Below are positions 42,289-53,464 of a stretch of DNA of 64,000 bases, one piece after another. The position numbers and the translations under genes are program-made. The stretch comes from Adiantum capillus-veneris (taxonomy: Eukaryota; Streptophyta; Polypodiopsida; Polypodiales; Pteridaceae), in contig CM043962.1 of assembly GCA_014529385.2 (NCBI GenBank), positions 128,774,074 through 128,838,073 on the forward strand. Reading direction: 5' to 3'. Within the stretch, counting starts at the first letter, position 1, and every line of letters starts with the position of its first letter. The notes below the pieces were generated by a model. The model did not search any database, had not been told where the DNA came from, and saw only the letters and a program-made list of their open reading frames with translations.

Positions 42289-42995
42289 AAGTGTCTATAC
42301 CGCAAGGGAAATGTCCTTGACGTGTACTTTTGACCTACAAGGATTTTTGCACCGTTATGATGGCAAAATGGGGTCAAAAACCTGCAATTACAGCCATGGA
42401 CAGGTTTGGACAGCTTGGTGAGGATTAGGTGGAAGCGTTCGGATCATTTATTTGCCAAGGGAGCCTCGAGAAAGCATTGGGTGCTTGTACAAGACAATTT
42501 AGAGAGGTTTCCCGTTAGGAATCTCGTCTAATTCAAGGGACAAGTGACCATACAGGTACGAGAACTCAAGGGCTATCCACAGAAGTGATCGGCACGCAAA
42601 TCGGAGCGCAAAACAGAGAATTCAGCGTGCTCTAAAGTGCGTGGAAAATCACCGTGTACTTGGGATTTTGTTCGTGGAGACTTCTATTGTGGTTATGTTG
42701 TCGAAATCGGATTAGAGTAGAGGAATTTCAGCTCGATAAAAGTGGGATAGCTTATAGAAGTTTATAGGTTTTTCTCGGTGTAATAAGAATAAAGAAATAC
42801 CGAAAGGGGCGCCAATCTTTGGGGCCAACAGGGTGTCGCTGTCTGCTTGGGAGCGCTCCAGCTACCAAGTCGTGAAATGTCTTGAAGTGTTGAATTCCAA
42901 TCACACGTTTATTTGTGAAGTTCCTTTGTGTCGTAAAGTTAAAGTAATGATCGGGTGAAAGCTAAAGTCTACCGCCCTACGGGCGGGTTTGAAGT
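42289..42995 (+). repeat. Family-E LTR fragment, plus orientation
   Basis: Matches the reverse complement of solo LTR E: AATCTCGTCTAATTCAAGGG and GAGAATTCAGCGTGCT correspond to the minus strand at about 33660 and 33435. The R module AATAAAGAAATACCGAAAGG is at 42788-42807. The 5' half of the LTR is missing. Confidence 0.75.
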
Positions 42996-43254
42996 GATGA
43001 GTTGACACTACTGCAACTCATTAAAGAGTTCCATACCCCACTGCCCAAGGAGTGACCACGCCCGTGCTTAGATATAGCTATCTTCATCATTTTCGTAATC
43101 GAATCCGCTATCTTCATCATTTTTCCTCAGGGTTCCCCAAAAAGTACCCAGCTTTACTTTTGTTCTCATTTTACCTAATATCCAGAGTGAGATGTAACAC
43201 GGATGTATTGATCAATCCTATAGGTCAGCTATGGCCTCTTCGAGATGTTAATAT

Positions 43255-43256
<2 letters not shown>
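42996..43256. other. Intron sequence next to the first exon
   Basis: No retroelement match. A short duplication (GCTATCTTCATCATTTT at about 43076 and 43109) is visible. Confidence 0.4.

Positions 43257-43333
<77 letters not shown>
43257..43333. repeat. (CT)n microsatellite at the 5' splice site
   Basis: About 38 CT units. On the transcribed strand this is (GA)n starting about 14 nt after the donor GTAAATG of the SINE-like intron. Confidence 0.95.
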
Positions 43334-43337
<4 letters not shown>

Positions 43338-43347
43338 TATCATTTAC

Positions 43348-45198
43348 CTCGGTTGCACAAACCTGGTGGCAGGACCCTTTCTGCTGCTTCTGGCCATATA
43401 AATTTCCATGAGAGTTAGCCACCAATTTGGAGTGTTTTGAAAAGTTCTGGTCTCCTTCTGGATTGTACACTGTAACTACATGCCTCTGTCCAGCTTGTTC
43501 GGTGACCAAATTCTTCCCAAAGTTTCCCAAAACTTTGCCCCATCCATCATTGTTGGTATCCTTCTCACTACATGAATCAGCTTCAAGAGTGTCTACCTCT
43601 ACACATTCTTCTGCCCTAAAGTGATCACAATCCAAACCAGTCATACATAGATGCTCATCCGTAGTACCCATCATCAACTCATCATTGTCTGATTCTTTTG
43701 TGATCACGTTCCCATTGCTGTATAGCAGGAAGCTTAAATCATCTGATCTATATAAGCCAACTCCATCCTCTTCTTTTACAACAAAAGGAGTGTTTTCTTT
43801 GAAGTCTGACGATCTCAAACTAGCCAGCATATCCGGAAAATCAGTCTCTGCCATATACTTATCAATAAAAGAAGTCAGAGGCATGGGTGACTGCTTTACT
43901 GGATACAAAGGGGAGCGCTCAATTCTGGCAGTTGACTTTTCTGTGGGAGGAGGCGAAGGAGATCTTAACGAAGATGAAGAAATTGATGTGATAGAAGAGC
44001 TGGGCGAAGAAGCATATGATACACACTGCGATTCTTGAGAGGCCACAACATCATTACCACTGATCGTAGATCCACATGATTCCTCTGCTCTCGAGATATT
44101 CTTCTTGAGCGCACCCCGCTTGCGAGGTTCAGGCAGCTTGCCTTTGATAGGGGAAGAATTTGCCAGATTGGCCTCAGGCCCACCATCGTGCAATAGAAGG
44201 GGGTCAACCTTAGAAGCAACCTTTTTTGCAACTGAAAGGGCCTCTCCGACTGCTTGTCTCACTGTAGCCACCTTGTCAAGGCGACAGCGCTCCAAAGCTT
44301 TAGTTGTGGGAATGAGCTCCGAAGCAAGAGCTCTAGGATCAACACAACCGATGACGGTGCCCACAAGTTGTGCCGCTGCGGCACGCTGTTGCCAGGAGCC
44401 AGAACCAGGTGTACTTCCACCAATTGTGACAAGGATATGGACACCCTCTTTCAGTAAGGAGCCAGCATAATCTTGCAAAGCCCCTGCATTAAAATTGGCA
44501 AGTGAACGCACCAGATGCATGTGTGCCACTGAATGTTTACCTTTTTCAACTAAAGAAATTGAGGACCTGGAGCACACATCATGTACAAGCTCAGGTGCAG
44601 CAAGCTTCCAATTCTCAGCCTCTATAACCGCTTGAAGACAAGTGGCAGAACCGACAGCAACAGGCTCCACATTAGCGGATAAGAGACCCAATAGAGGCTG
44701 GCACAGGCTATCCAATATGTCGGTAGCAGACAAAGACCGACTAGGGGCAGAGGCAGGTTTTATTGCATACCTGGCAACCGATGCAACCACTTTCGCGCAT
44801 GCTTGATGAAGTTTATTTGCATGGCCTGCTCCACCTGCTGATGAAGCAAGGGTTCGCAGAACAGCTGCCATAATGCGTGGAATGAATGGCACTGTTGCTT
44901 CCTTATGCACTCGTGCAACCTCCTCAAATAAGGAAATGGCATAGCTGCAGCTGCTCTTGCCAGTCTCTCCTGATACCTGCTCTAGAAATCCAGGCATGCT
45001 TCTGGCATCAAGCTCTCCCTCAATAAACTGTTTTAAAGCTTCCATAGAGCTGCGGCGGGTATCGGGGTCTTTGTGAGTGAGCATGGCAAGGTCCTGCTTA
45101 AGCTGCAAGCTCAATTGAATAGCTGAAGAGGGAGAGGTGGGCGAAGAGTGAGCTGTTGTGCTGGAAGGGGATGATGAAGATGAGGGATACTTAGCCAT
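43348..45198 (-). CDS. SINE1/SINE2-like protein, first coding exon (ARM domain)
   Basis: 617 codons from ATG at 45198 to the donor at 43348. I chose this start (MAKYPSSSSS) because no ATG lies upstream in frame. After a Ser/Pro/Thr-rich leader (~1-30) come helical repeats of armadillo/HEAT type (~30-345): LTHKDPDTRRSSMEALKQFI, SYAISLFEEVARVHK, FIPRIMAAVLRTLASSAGG and ELIPTTKALERCRLDKVATV are the conserved blocks of plant SINE1/SINE2. A Ser-rich segment (~395-425) and an acidic tail follow. Plant SINE proteins are outer-nuclear-envelope KASH proteins linked to SUN proteins and, for SINE1, to actin. The C-terminal KASH exon is at 13289-13969. The frame stays open past the donor only through (GA)n. 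Confidence 0.9.
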
Positions 45199-45620
45199 TG
45201 AAGCTGCAGACAGAGAAAAAATCCACCTTGAAGGAAGACTATAGAAAGCATAGCCGCTGTGCAAATGTGCACTCTTCTGTCAGGGTGATCTCCAAGCTCT
45301 GCAAAGAGCAAAATTGGCTCGTCTGCTTGGGATACGCCATAGCTGTTCGGAGTGTTGGTGGGAAAGGAGCGCTCTTCCGTCTCTCTACCCTCTCTCACTC
45401 TCCCGCGCACCAACCGAAATTTTGCGCGGTGAAAGCCCTGCACTCTCTGTTTCCAAAGTTAGAAATCAAAGAGGTGGAACTTGCCAGTCTGACACACTCT
45501 TCCACGACTCCCCAGTGTCTCTCCAGACTCCCTCTAGGCTCTCTCTTACAAGCTTGGTCTTCTTTACACCCGTTTTTTGAGCATCATCCTCAGGCTGACC
45601 GTTGCTAAATGCTACCTAGC
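45199..45620 (-). promoter_or_regulatory. 5' untranslated / promoter-proximal region of the SINE-like gene
   Basis: Pyrimidine-rich on the plus strand (GA-rich on the transcribed strand) at 45370-45415 and 45515-45545, common in plant 5' leaders. I see no clear TATA box. Overlapping plus-strand ORFs have no recognisable product. Confidence 0.4.
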
Positions 45621-47240
45621 CTAATTAGTTTGGGATCACTGTTTCACACGAGTGTTGATGGGATGCTGCTCTATCACTTTAGAGATGCATGTGCTGTTGT
45701 CTTCCACATGGATCGAGCTTCATACTCTCATATACAAGGCCATTGTCACACATGACCATAAAGACTAGATAAGAGCACACTCCTTGAAATGGACAACCCT
45801 CACACTATCTCATCTCCAAAAGCTATAGATCGCTTTCCCTTACACAAGGTGAAACTACTTTTGTCTTGGCTTTCACCCACAAATGCACATATCCATAGTG
45901 AGATAACACCGTGCTAGCATGGGCACCATATAAAACTCGTCTATATGGTAGGGGTGGTGGAACCACCTCCCATGTTAAAGTTGCATCTTGGCATCTCTCC
46001 ATGCTCACTCAATGGAGGTGCCTTATAGCCCAAATCCCATATAGGATATCCACCATCCCCACAGATCTCATCAACAATTGGTAGTGTGGCTCCAACGTCG
46101 ACTATGCCAAAACCTCCCTATAATCGAATGGCTAGAAGTAGCAATGTCCTCCATAGTCTTTGTACCTATGGGACATACAAGCTCAATTAATTGCACAAGA
46201 AGGGTATAGATCGATTACTTGCATAATGTCTTGAAACTCTTTGCACCAACCATCATTCTAGAGAAAGCCTTTCTTTAAGCACATTCAATGATACTAGTCC
46301 ATGTGTGCATAGATGATAATAAACAATATATGCATGATCAGATTAATGGTCATAAGGTCTCACATTGTATTGGAGAACTTTTTGTTACAATCATATCATG
46401 TCATTGCCTATTCTTGAGCCCTCTTTGTTGCTTGCTTGCACATTTTTTTATCAATTACACCTTATCCATCGTGTTCCGTTAACTTGTCCAAAGCCTACCC
46501 ATGTCAATCCAATGCCCACTCATTTGTTGCCACTAGTTGTGGTTGATACTTATTGAGCTTGTACTTGTTGTTTATGCACAAAACGATGACCAAGAGCCTA
46601 GTTTTGATGATAATCAAAGTGCAAAGTGTTGTTGCATTTATTTATTATCAATTGTAGTGCTAACATTCTTATGTTGTTGAGCCTTAGAAGTGCAAAGTGA
46701 AAGTGTTGTTGCATCTATTTACTATTGATTGTATTGCTAACGCTTTTATGTTGTTGAGCCTTAGAAGTGCTTTGCGCTTGTAGAACCGCTCAAAGTGATG
46801 CAAATGAAAGTGATGATGCAAGAGTTTGAGCTAGAGGTCAATTGTTTTGTGGCCAATTAATTCAAAGAATGTTATGACTATGTGGCCAGCTATATAGGAA
46901 AGGCATTGTCTTGCTTCCATTTAGGATTTCAAACATTAAAGTGTGATTCACGACTCAAATTAGTAAAAGAAGGTAGCTATAAGCTATTTTAGAGGAAGCG
47001 AAAAAAGAGCACATAAATATTATTATCAAATTGGGGGGAGAAGTGGTTTGATCAATTGATTGAGGACTTCTTGACCTTGGATTTCCTTCCACCAATGGCA
47101 TCTCCAAGATCAATGGAGCCACCATAGATCCTTTCGAGTTCCTACCATGAGACCATTGCAGGCCCACCTAAACACCTACAAAAGTGCACCAAGTAGAAGA
47201 GGTATTTTTTTCTTATTCCAACTAGATTTGACCAAAAGTA
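45621..47240. other. Intergenic sequence with a ~95-bp direct duplication
   Basis: No gene recognised. Two adjacent copies of a block with GTGTTGTTGCAT, TTGTATTGCTAAC and TTATGTTGTTGAGCCTTAGAAGTG lie at about 46622-46695 and 46700-46775. Confidence 0.45.
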
Positions 47241-48140
47241 ATATTATGTTGGAGCTATGTAGGATTAAGGAAAGTAGCATTCAAGGTTAACTTAACCATA
47301 AGCACACACAAACAAGAGAATTGAAATCAAAGCAGAACTTGATTATTGAACTAGCAACAAGAGAGTTCAAATGGGCTCCTTTATAGCCATGAACCATGCT
47401 TGTGTGCATGGGTGATACAGAATGTACTACACTCTACTGGAGGCCAAATGCACACGAGGAGCATCCCTAGAAAGAGGAGTCAACCCTAGATTCTAAGGGC
47501 CAATATGTCGAGTCAATAAATATACTTCATAACCATCTCATGTCTTGTAATCTTGTCTCATGTAATGTAATGTAATCTCGTATGAATGTCTTAAGGGTAG
47601 GTTGATATGCTAAAGCCCATCCACATCAACCCTCTCCTTGGGTTAAGGCAATGAAAAATTTAGATGTGCCAAAAGATCACTCATATCATAGGTGCCAAAT
47701 AAATGGCTCATAATCATAATGCCATCATGACTCAAAAAACACTACCCTCAAATTCATGATCACGCCAAAATAGAGCACACCCATGCTATCTCCGAAGTGA
47801 TACAAAAATTAGAGGTAGAGGTAGAGGTAACCATATGTGATCTACAAAATGTCCGAGCCAGAGTCAAAGCAGAGACATTGTGTGCTTCATTCATTTTTTC
47901 TTCCTGCTTCTTCTCCAACATATGCTTTTTGGTCTTCATATACTTCTTGTTGATGGTATTCTTCTTTGGTTGGTCCTTGTTGAAACATCTCATAGGTGGA
48001 TGACATATCTTCTTGCAATGGGTGTACTTGTTGTTCTTGTAGCAATCTTATGAGATGTGTCCAATTGGGCTTACAAGTGTGGCACTTGTTCTTGGAAGCA
48101 CAAGTGTGAAGGGTATAATTAGTGACCATCAACACTTAAT
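47241..48140 (-). pseudogene. Decayed retroelement gag tail with zinc-knuckle-like motif
   Basis: On the minus strand near 48085-48030 the two-frame reading CHTCKPxGHISxDC resembles a CCHC knuckle with one frameshift. It is followed by KYTHCKKICHPPMRCF and a Lys/Glu-rich stretch (48000-47860). It would be downstream of the primer site at 50104-50122. No RT follows. Confidence 0.4.
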
Positions 48141-48189
48141 GAGTGAATTTTCATTCATAAGCTTGGTCGTACACAAGCTATATTGCTTC

Positions 48190-50430
48190 TATAGACACAG
48201 CCAGTTTTCTAGAAAATCGCAGTTTTAGCCTGTCCTAGCAGGCTTTTTGCCTAGATCTTGCACTCCCAATGTCCAAATGACAACAAATTTTGAATGTGCA
48301 CTTAACACGTCATGGACTACAAGCATGCTAAATTGGAGCCTAGTCTAACAATCTTCAAGCATCCTTGGAAAAAAAAAGGTGATTTTCTCCCTCAAGATGC
48401 TTTCTTGATAGCTTTTTCAAACTTTTTCACTTTGGTTGGGTTCCTCACCTTATGAATAGCCTACTCACCAATTTTGGTCCAATTTCAAGTTTAAGAAGGT
48501 CCCCTAGATCCTGTTTTAGCAGTTTCAAAGTCCCTTTCTGACTGTTTTGAGCTTAACATGTAATCTAAGTGTCCAAATTCGATTTTGAAAAGACCAATAA
48601 ATTTATCACACCAAGGCCTATGAGCACGCCAAGTTTCAGGTGTTTCTGTATGTTTCCAACAACCTTCAAGAAAAAAACACGATTTTCTCCTTAGGTCAAC
48701 ACAGATTTGTCAAAATGATGCTTTTTCTTTTTGTTAGGTTCCCCACTCTCTGTAGATCTTACCTACCAATTTTGGTTGAGTTTTGACCTCTTTTGAGTGT
48801 TCTAGGCTAATTTTAGTGTTTTTTGGCACTTATAACCCGGATTTGGTCTAACATGATGTGCAAATTCCCAATTTCAATTTTTTCTTGATGAGTGTGATTC
48901 TTGCATCAAGACCCCCTATGATCCAAGGCTGGGCAAAATTTTATTTTTCTTGCAGGTAGCTAGGAGAAAAATGCAATTTTCTCCCTCTATTCCTACTTCT
49001 AACAACATTTTTCAAGTTTGACTTGATAAGGGTGATCCTTGCATCAAAGCCTCCCACTAACACGAATACTGGCAATAAATTCTTTTTCTAGTAGGTAACT
49101 GGGAGAAAAACGCGATTTTCTCCTCTGCTACTGCTTGTGGCAAATTTTTTAACTTTTTCCAATTCTAAAGTGTTTTGCCTTCCTTCAAGAGTACACTCAC
49201 CAAATTTCATAGTGTTTGGTCGACTGGTTTGAGTTCAATTCCAATTTTAGCAATTTCCCAGTATGAAAGCTGGGATTTGACCTCACACTCACAATATGAG
49301 TCCAAATTCAATTTTGATTTGATGGATTTCTTTTGAAAGTAAAAAAGAACCCTTGTCAAGTTTTGACTCCTATAGTCGTGTGTTGGGAGAAAAATGTGAT
49401 TTTCTTTCTTTACTACTGCTTTTGGTAACTTTTTTCAACTTTGACTTGATAGGGGTGGTCCTTGCATCAAGGCCTACCACTAAAACAAGACTTGACCAAA
49501 AAATATTTTTCTAACAAGTAGTTGGGAGAAAAATGTGATTTTTTCCTATCAACAAACAAAATCACAGTTTTTTCTAGATTGCAGTTTTCCATAGGTTTTT
49601 GCTATCACGTCTAATGTTCCACAAGTAATCAAAATTTCCACCAAAGTTGAACTCCTTGGGTGAATTTCCTTCCTTCCTCACACTCAAAACTCAAGCTTTC
49701 AAGCAATCTTTTGTTCACTCTTTTTTGTTGATTTTCACATGAAGCATATGCTAACACAAGTCATCCAAAATTTGGATAAAGCCTCATCCAGAGATGCATC
49801 TACTTACCCTGCTCCTAAAACTAGAGAAATGATCACTCAAAAACAACAACTTACTACAAAAACTATGAAATCTGTGTTTTTTCAGCCCAGTGCGAACTTC
49901 ATTGCCCCAACAGCCCACAAAGGCACACACCAAGCTCTAAACCTATTTTCAACACTTTATCTTCTAACTACTCTTATGGCGAGAAACTCACCACTAAAGA
50001 CTCAAAGACTAAGGATGCCATCTTCACTCCTATCCTACTCTATTTAACTAGTCTATCTAAAGTAACTCTGGTGGTTTTGTATGTGTTCACACTAGGTACT
50101 CGTTCCCCGACAACGGCACCAATGTCTGAGGGAGGCTTTTACAACATTTGTCACATTTCACAAAGAAATGGTCCCAAGACTAAAATGTCAATCTGAAGGG
50201 GGAAGTGACTTCACTAGGGCATGGAGGCACGCCAAAAGGTTGTCATCCCTTGTTTGAACACAAGACACTCCATTGAAACAGTCTATGAACTCTCTAGCTA
50301 TGGAAAACCTGCAAATCAACTCTGATCAACACTAAAATTGGTGGGGACATTCCTTACTAGATCGAAACACTTCTAGACCAGCAAACCTCAAATCTGCACA
50401 TTGGGAAAAATTGTGATTTTCTCTGATAGC
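48190..50430. repeat. Array of GAGAAAA..GATTTTCTC hairpin-like repeats
   Basis: A near-palindromic motif recurs at about 48366, 48667, 48963, 49101, 49385, 49524 and 50402, and once at 59543. Larger blocks also repeat: TTTGACTTGATARGGGTG-TCCTTGCATCAA at 49018 and 49440. It occupies the region between the minus-strand primer site and the gag-like remnant, so it is probably the leader of a minus-strand LTR element. Confidence 0.6.
50104..50122 (-). promoter_or_regulatory. tRNA-Asp-type primer binding site, minus strand
   Basis: Minus strand TTGGTGCCGTTGTCGGGGA, close to TGGCGCCGTTGCCGGGGA, complementary to the 3' end of tRNA-Asp and typical of plant Tat/Athila-type gypsy elements. It directly follows an LTR end (CAGACA). 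Confidence 0.72.
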
Positions 50431-50950
50431 AAAATTATAGGTCACCGAATTTGATGCCGGACACACCTACTAGGTGCTCCTAAGCGCTAGGAATCTAATG
50501 CAACTGACAAAATCTCAAAACAATGCTCGAATAGTGAGGTATGCACATAGAAGGTAGTGGGAGTTGATGCTCAGATCTCACGAGACGCTTGCATTGTAGA
50601 TATTGACATGAAGAGATCCTTGAGGCTGACGTGTTGATGCTCTCAGTTTGTCAAAATGGTAACCATGCAATGCGGTGCAAAGAGATGAAATCTTGACAAC
50701 AAGAGAGTGCTCACGATGTATAGAGAAACCTTATGTCTTTTTTAATGATAATAGAAATGTTTCCCTCAAATCCTTATAAAGTTGCCTTTTATACCCTTGG
50801 CTAAGGGTCTTATATGTACAAAGGCTAAAATGTTTCAAAAATAAGCGACCTATCTAAGAAACATGTCTACAGCTTGGAAGCTCATAGCTCCGAACTTCGC
50901 ATAAATAAAAAGTGAGACAAACTCTAATGGGTTTTTTACGGGAAAGTTGC
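50123..50950 (-). repeat. LTR of a minus-strand gypsy-like element (G)
   Basis: Ends at the primer site (minus ...CCTCAGACA). A TATA-like GGTATAAAAGG lies at 50785-50796 in minus orientation. The part 50170-50520 matches 59290-59640 (ACTAAAATGTCA, GGCATGGAGGCACGCCAA). The outer end is not determined. Confidence 0.6.
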
Positions 50951-50963
50951 ATTCGACTTTGTG

Positions 50964-51360
50964 TTACAAAGGCTCACAAAAACTTCTCCAGCATCTCTTG
51001 AGCAAGCATTTGTTGTTGGAATCTTTCAACAAGCTCCAGAATGGCAATGGCTTGATGTGTAGCAAGCCTTTGAATAGTTTCTCGATGTCGCTTCCTACCA
51101 ATGCAAGTAATGCATTTCCCATGCTTACTCCCAACATCTGGTAAACCTGTAACCAAATGCTCACAAAAAGCAAGCTGAAGAGCATCATTGTTCAAATGAC
51201 CAAATTTGTAATACCAAAGATTACATGTAGGTTTATTGACTGTTGAAGAAAGGGCATGGAGCCTGAAGAGTCTGTTCTCCATTGAGCACCCTTTGACCTC
51301 CTTGTAGGATTCACGATTCCAAATAGATACCGCATTCTTTGTAAAAATTACCTCCATGCC
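50964..51360 (-). pseudogene. GAG-pre-integrase segment of copia J
   Basis: The minus-strand reading includes RLHALSSTVNKPTCNLWYYKFGHLNNDALQL and VTGLPDV, then CITCIGRKRHRE. The LWHxRxGHxN box and the C-X2-C before the integrase core are hallmarks of this copia domain. Open for 127 codons. Confidence 0.85.
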
Positions 51361-51800
51361 AACTTGTGCACCTCATGCATAGCCATGAGATGAAATTCCA
51401 GCTTCAAAACATAAAGTACCGTAGAGGTATGCATATCCCCTCTACTGTCAGGAATCAACTCCATAGATCCCTTGCTGTGAATAGGAACTTCAGATTTGTT
51501 GCCAATAAAAATAGTAGCATAGTGTTACCACATGTGGGACAAAAGATCCTTTGAAGGTGTCATGTGTCACGAGGCACCACTATCTAGAATTCAATCACGA
51601 CCATCTCGAACCGCAAGAGTCACCACAACCTTCGATGTCCCTGGAGAGTCTTCTGAGGGTAGAAGCTCTAAATGAACAGTGGCGAGTGATTGAACCACTA
51701 CCGTCGAAGAAGTCGAAGTGCTTTGGACACTTCCGCCAATAATGACCCATGCCCTTAATGATTTCAATGTCGTTCTATCCTTCTTTTTTAGCTTCACTCT
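51361..51800 (-). pseudogene. Zinc-knuckle region and protease of copia J
   Basis: The protease site ILDSGAS with HMT is at about 51590-51555, with the canonical D-S-G intact, but TGA codons stand just before ILDSGAS and after it, where Trp and Arg are usual. Upstream, shifted frames give a GHYWRKC knuckle-like piece. Confidence 0.78.
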
Positions 51801-52576
51801 TCTTTTCTTTGTTGTTGATGCTTTCTTCTTACCCTTCTACTTGTTGTTGTTGGAAGAGCCGGTCAAGGCTTTGGAGCTTGACTTCTTCCCCGTATTGAAC
51901 CACTCCTCCTGGTCCAACACCATTGCTACAGTCTCGTCCCAAGAAATAGTATTCAATTAGCCACTAATAACCAATGAAGAATCAAAATATACCAAGGAGG
52001 TAACTGGGCCAAAAGCTAGATGGCCATGTCCTATGAACTGGTAAGCTTTCCCATATGAAGTATCTCTTATTAAAGCTCCCGCATCTTGTCGATGTGATCC
52101 CTTGGATGAGTTCTTCGCATCGAGGGTCCTCAATTTGCACATCAAGGGCTATCCGTTTCATTGGAGAAATTTGATTATATAGTGAAGAAGACATCCCAAA
52201 TCAACTTCGTGTCCTTCATCAATTTGATGTGACCGATGACTAATGGTGTACATTTGAGGATTATGAAAGACTAGATTCCATCATTGACGCACTCCCATAG
52301 CTTTGCTCCCACACGGTCCTTTGAATTTTTAAAGTTGCTTGAAACAAAGCCTCCAAGCTTGTAAGAGCCGAAGGCTGCCATTATGGTCGCTTTCCAAATG
52401 GCATAGTTCTTGCCATTCAATTGTCGATCCGAGGGAAAGGTAGGGAGGGTAGGCATGTTGATTAGTTGATCACCTACACTGAAGTAGAATTGGGACCAAT
52501 CTCCCCACTCCTTGTTGACGGGTAATATGCCACCACCACTCGCTGCTCGCAACCTCAAGTTGTACTTCTTCATCAC
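51801..52576 (-). pseudogene. gag of copia J
   Basis: The N-terminal block LNGKNYAIWKATIMAAFGSY (the L-x-G-x-N-Y-x-x-W-K motif of copia gag) is at about 52420-52360, followed by SSLYNQISPMKR and, in other frames, AYQFIGHGHLAFGPVTSLVY. Several shifts. Confidence 0.82.
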
Positions 52577-52795
52577 GAACCAAACTCATGTCAGAATCAT
52601 CACTCCTCTCCATCATGTTGGAGAACTTGGGCATGTGATGAGTCTAGGTTGAGACAAAAGAGAGGAAAACTTCACATCTACTCATTACATCCACAATCAC
52701 CCCAAACGAGTGAAAAATGCAGACCATCTCTTTTTGTCGCGATAATTTAGCACCAAAAACTCGCACAAATCACCAATCCAATTCAAGAACACGTC

Positions 52796-52810
52796 GTGGC
52801 TCTGATACCA
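52796..52810 (-). promoter_or_regulatory. Primer binding site of copia J
   Basis: Minus strand TGGTATCAGAGCCAC, complementary to initiator tRNA-Met. Confidence 0.9.
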
Positions 52811-53129
52811 TGCCAAAGGTGCAATGGAAAAGGGTGAATCGGGTGATGATCTTGTTTGCAACCATGAGCAAACCTCCTCTTGGGATCGGGCAACCAACGG
52901 ATCTTTCGTGATAGATCTCCTCATGCACAAGCTTTTAGCATGAACCGCCCACCATACGGGCACCGCAAGCACCTACAAGCACAAACATAGGGTGTCTACA
53001 TGTAGAGGAGAGGGAGAAGATGAGATTGCTAGAGAAAAATGTTAGAGAAAGAGAGATTGTTGATGGAGAGAGAAAATGCTAGAAAGAGAAGTGGACGCAC
53101 ACACTGCAAAACACTAGCAAGCTGAAAAT

Positions 53130-53163
<34 letters not shown>

Positions 53164-53460
53164 AAATGTTGAATCTTTGCACTGAACAACATGCCAAAAG
53201 TACGAGGGGGAGGGTGCAAATATAGGCAATTCATAGAATTACCCTGCCTGCTTGGAAAACGCCATGATCTTAGAAAATGGCTAAAAATGCTAACAAATAA
53301 GTAAACTCACTAAAAGTGACCTTACACACATATTTAGTAGCAAAAATGCAAAAGCCTTGAGGCTCTGACCTTGGGAAACCCTAGGAACGGGGGTCCCACC
53401 TCATGCCAGCCTACCGGGTGGGCAACACCATGGAGTCAATATCGGAGAGAAAGGTACGTC
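52811..53460 (-). repeat. 5' LTR of copia J (outer end approximate)
   Basis: Ends ...CCTTTGGCA at the primer site. It includes a (GA)n run at 53131-53161. The start was not fixed. Confidence 0.6.
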
Positions 53461-53464
53461 TATC

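Larger units (their letters stand above)
13970..43347 (-). other. 29.4-kb intron of the SINE-like gene
   Basis: On the minus strand the donor is CCGAG|GTAAATGATA (GT at 43347-43346) and the acceptor TATGCAG|GTGG (AG at 13971-13970). Both cut between codons, so the two exons join in phase 0 with no extra exon needed. Almost all of the intron is retrotransposon: A2, C2, A3 and a four-member nest in B1. Unique-looking sequence remains mainly at 13970-15168 and 43000-43347. An additional small exon inside cannot be excluded. Confidence 0.8.
50960..53460 (-). mobile_element. Ty1/copia retrotransposon J, 3'-truncated
   Basis: On the minus strand: LTR (from about 53460 to 52811), primer site (52810-52796), gag, zinc-knuckle region, protease and GAG-pre-integrase. 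Sequence ends at about 50960, next to LTR G, before integrase. The order gag-protease-pre-integrase marks copia. Confidence 0.82.

Noticed and set aside
43225-43347. Extension of the SINE-like ORF by a (Arg-Glu)n run
   Set aside because: This is translation of the (GA)n microsatellite after a good splice donor; it is intron.
45199-45264. Upstream extension of the SINE-like protein by 22 residues
   Set aside because: The codon at 45264 is TTG, not ATG; the first in-frame ATG is at 45198.
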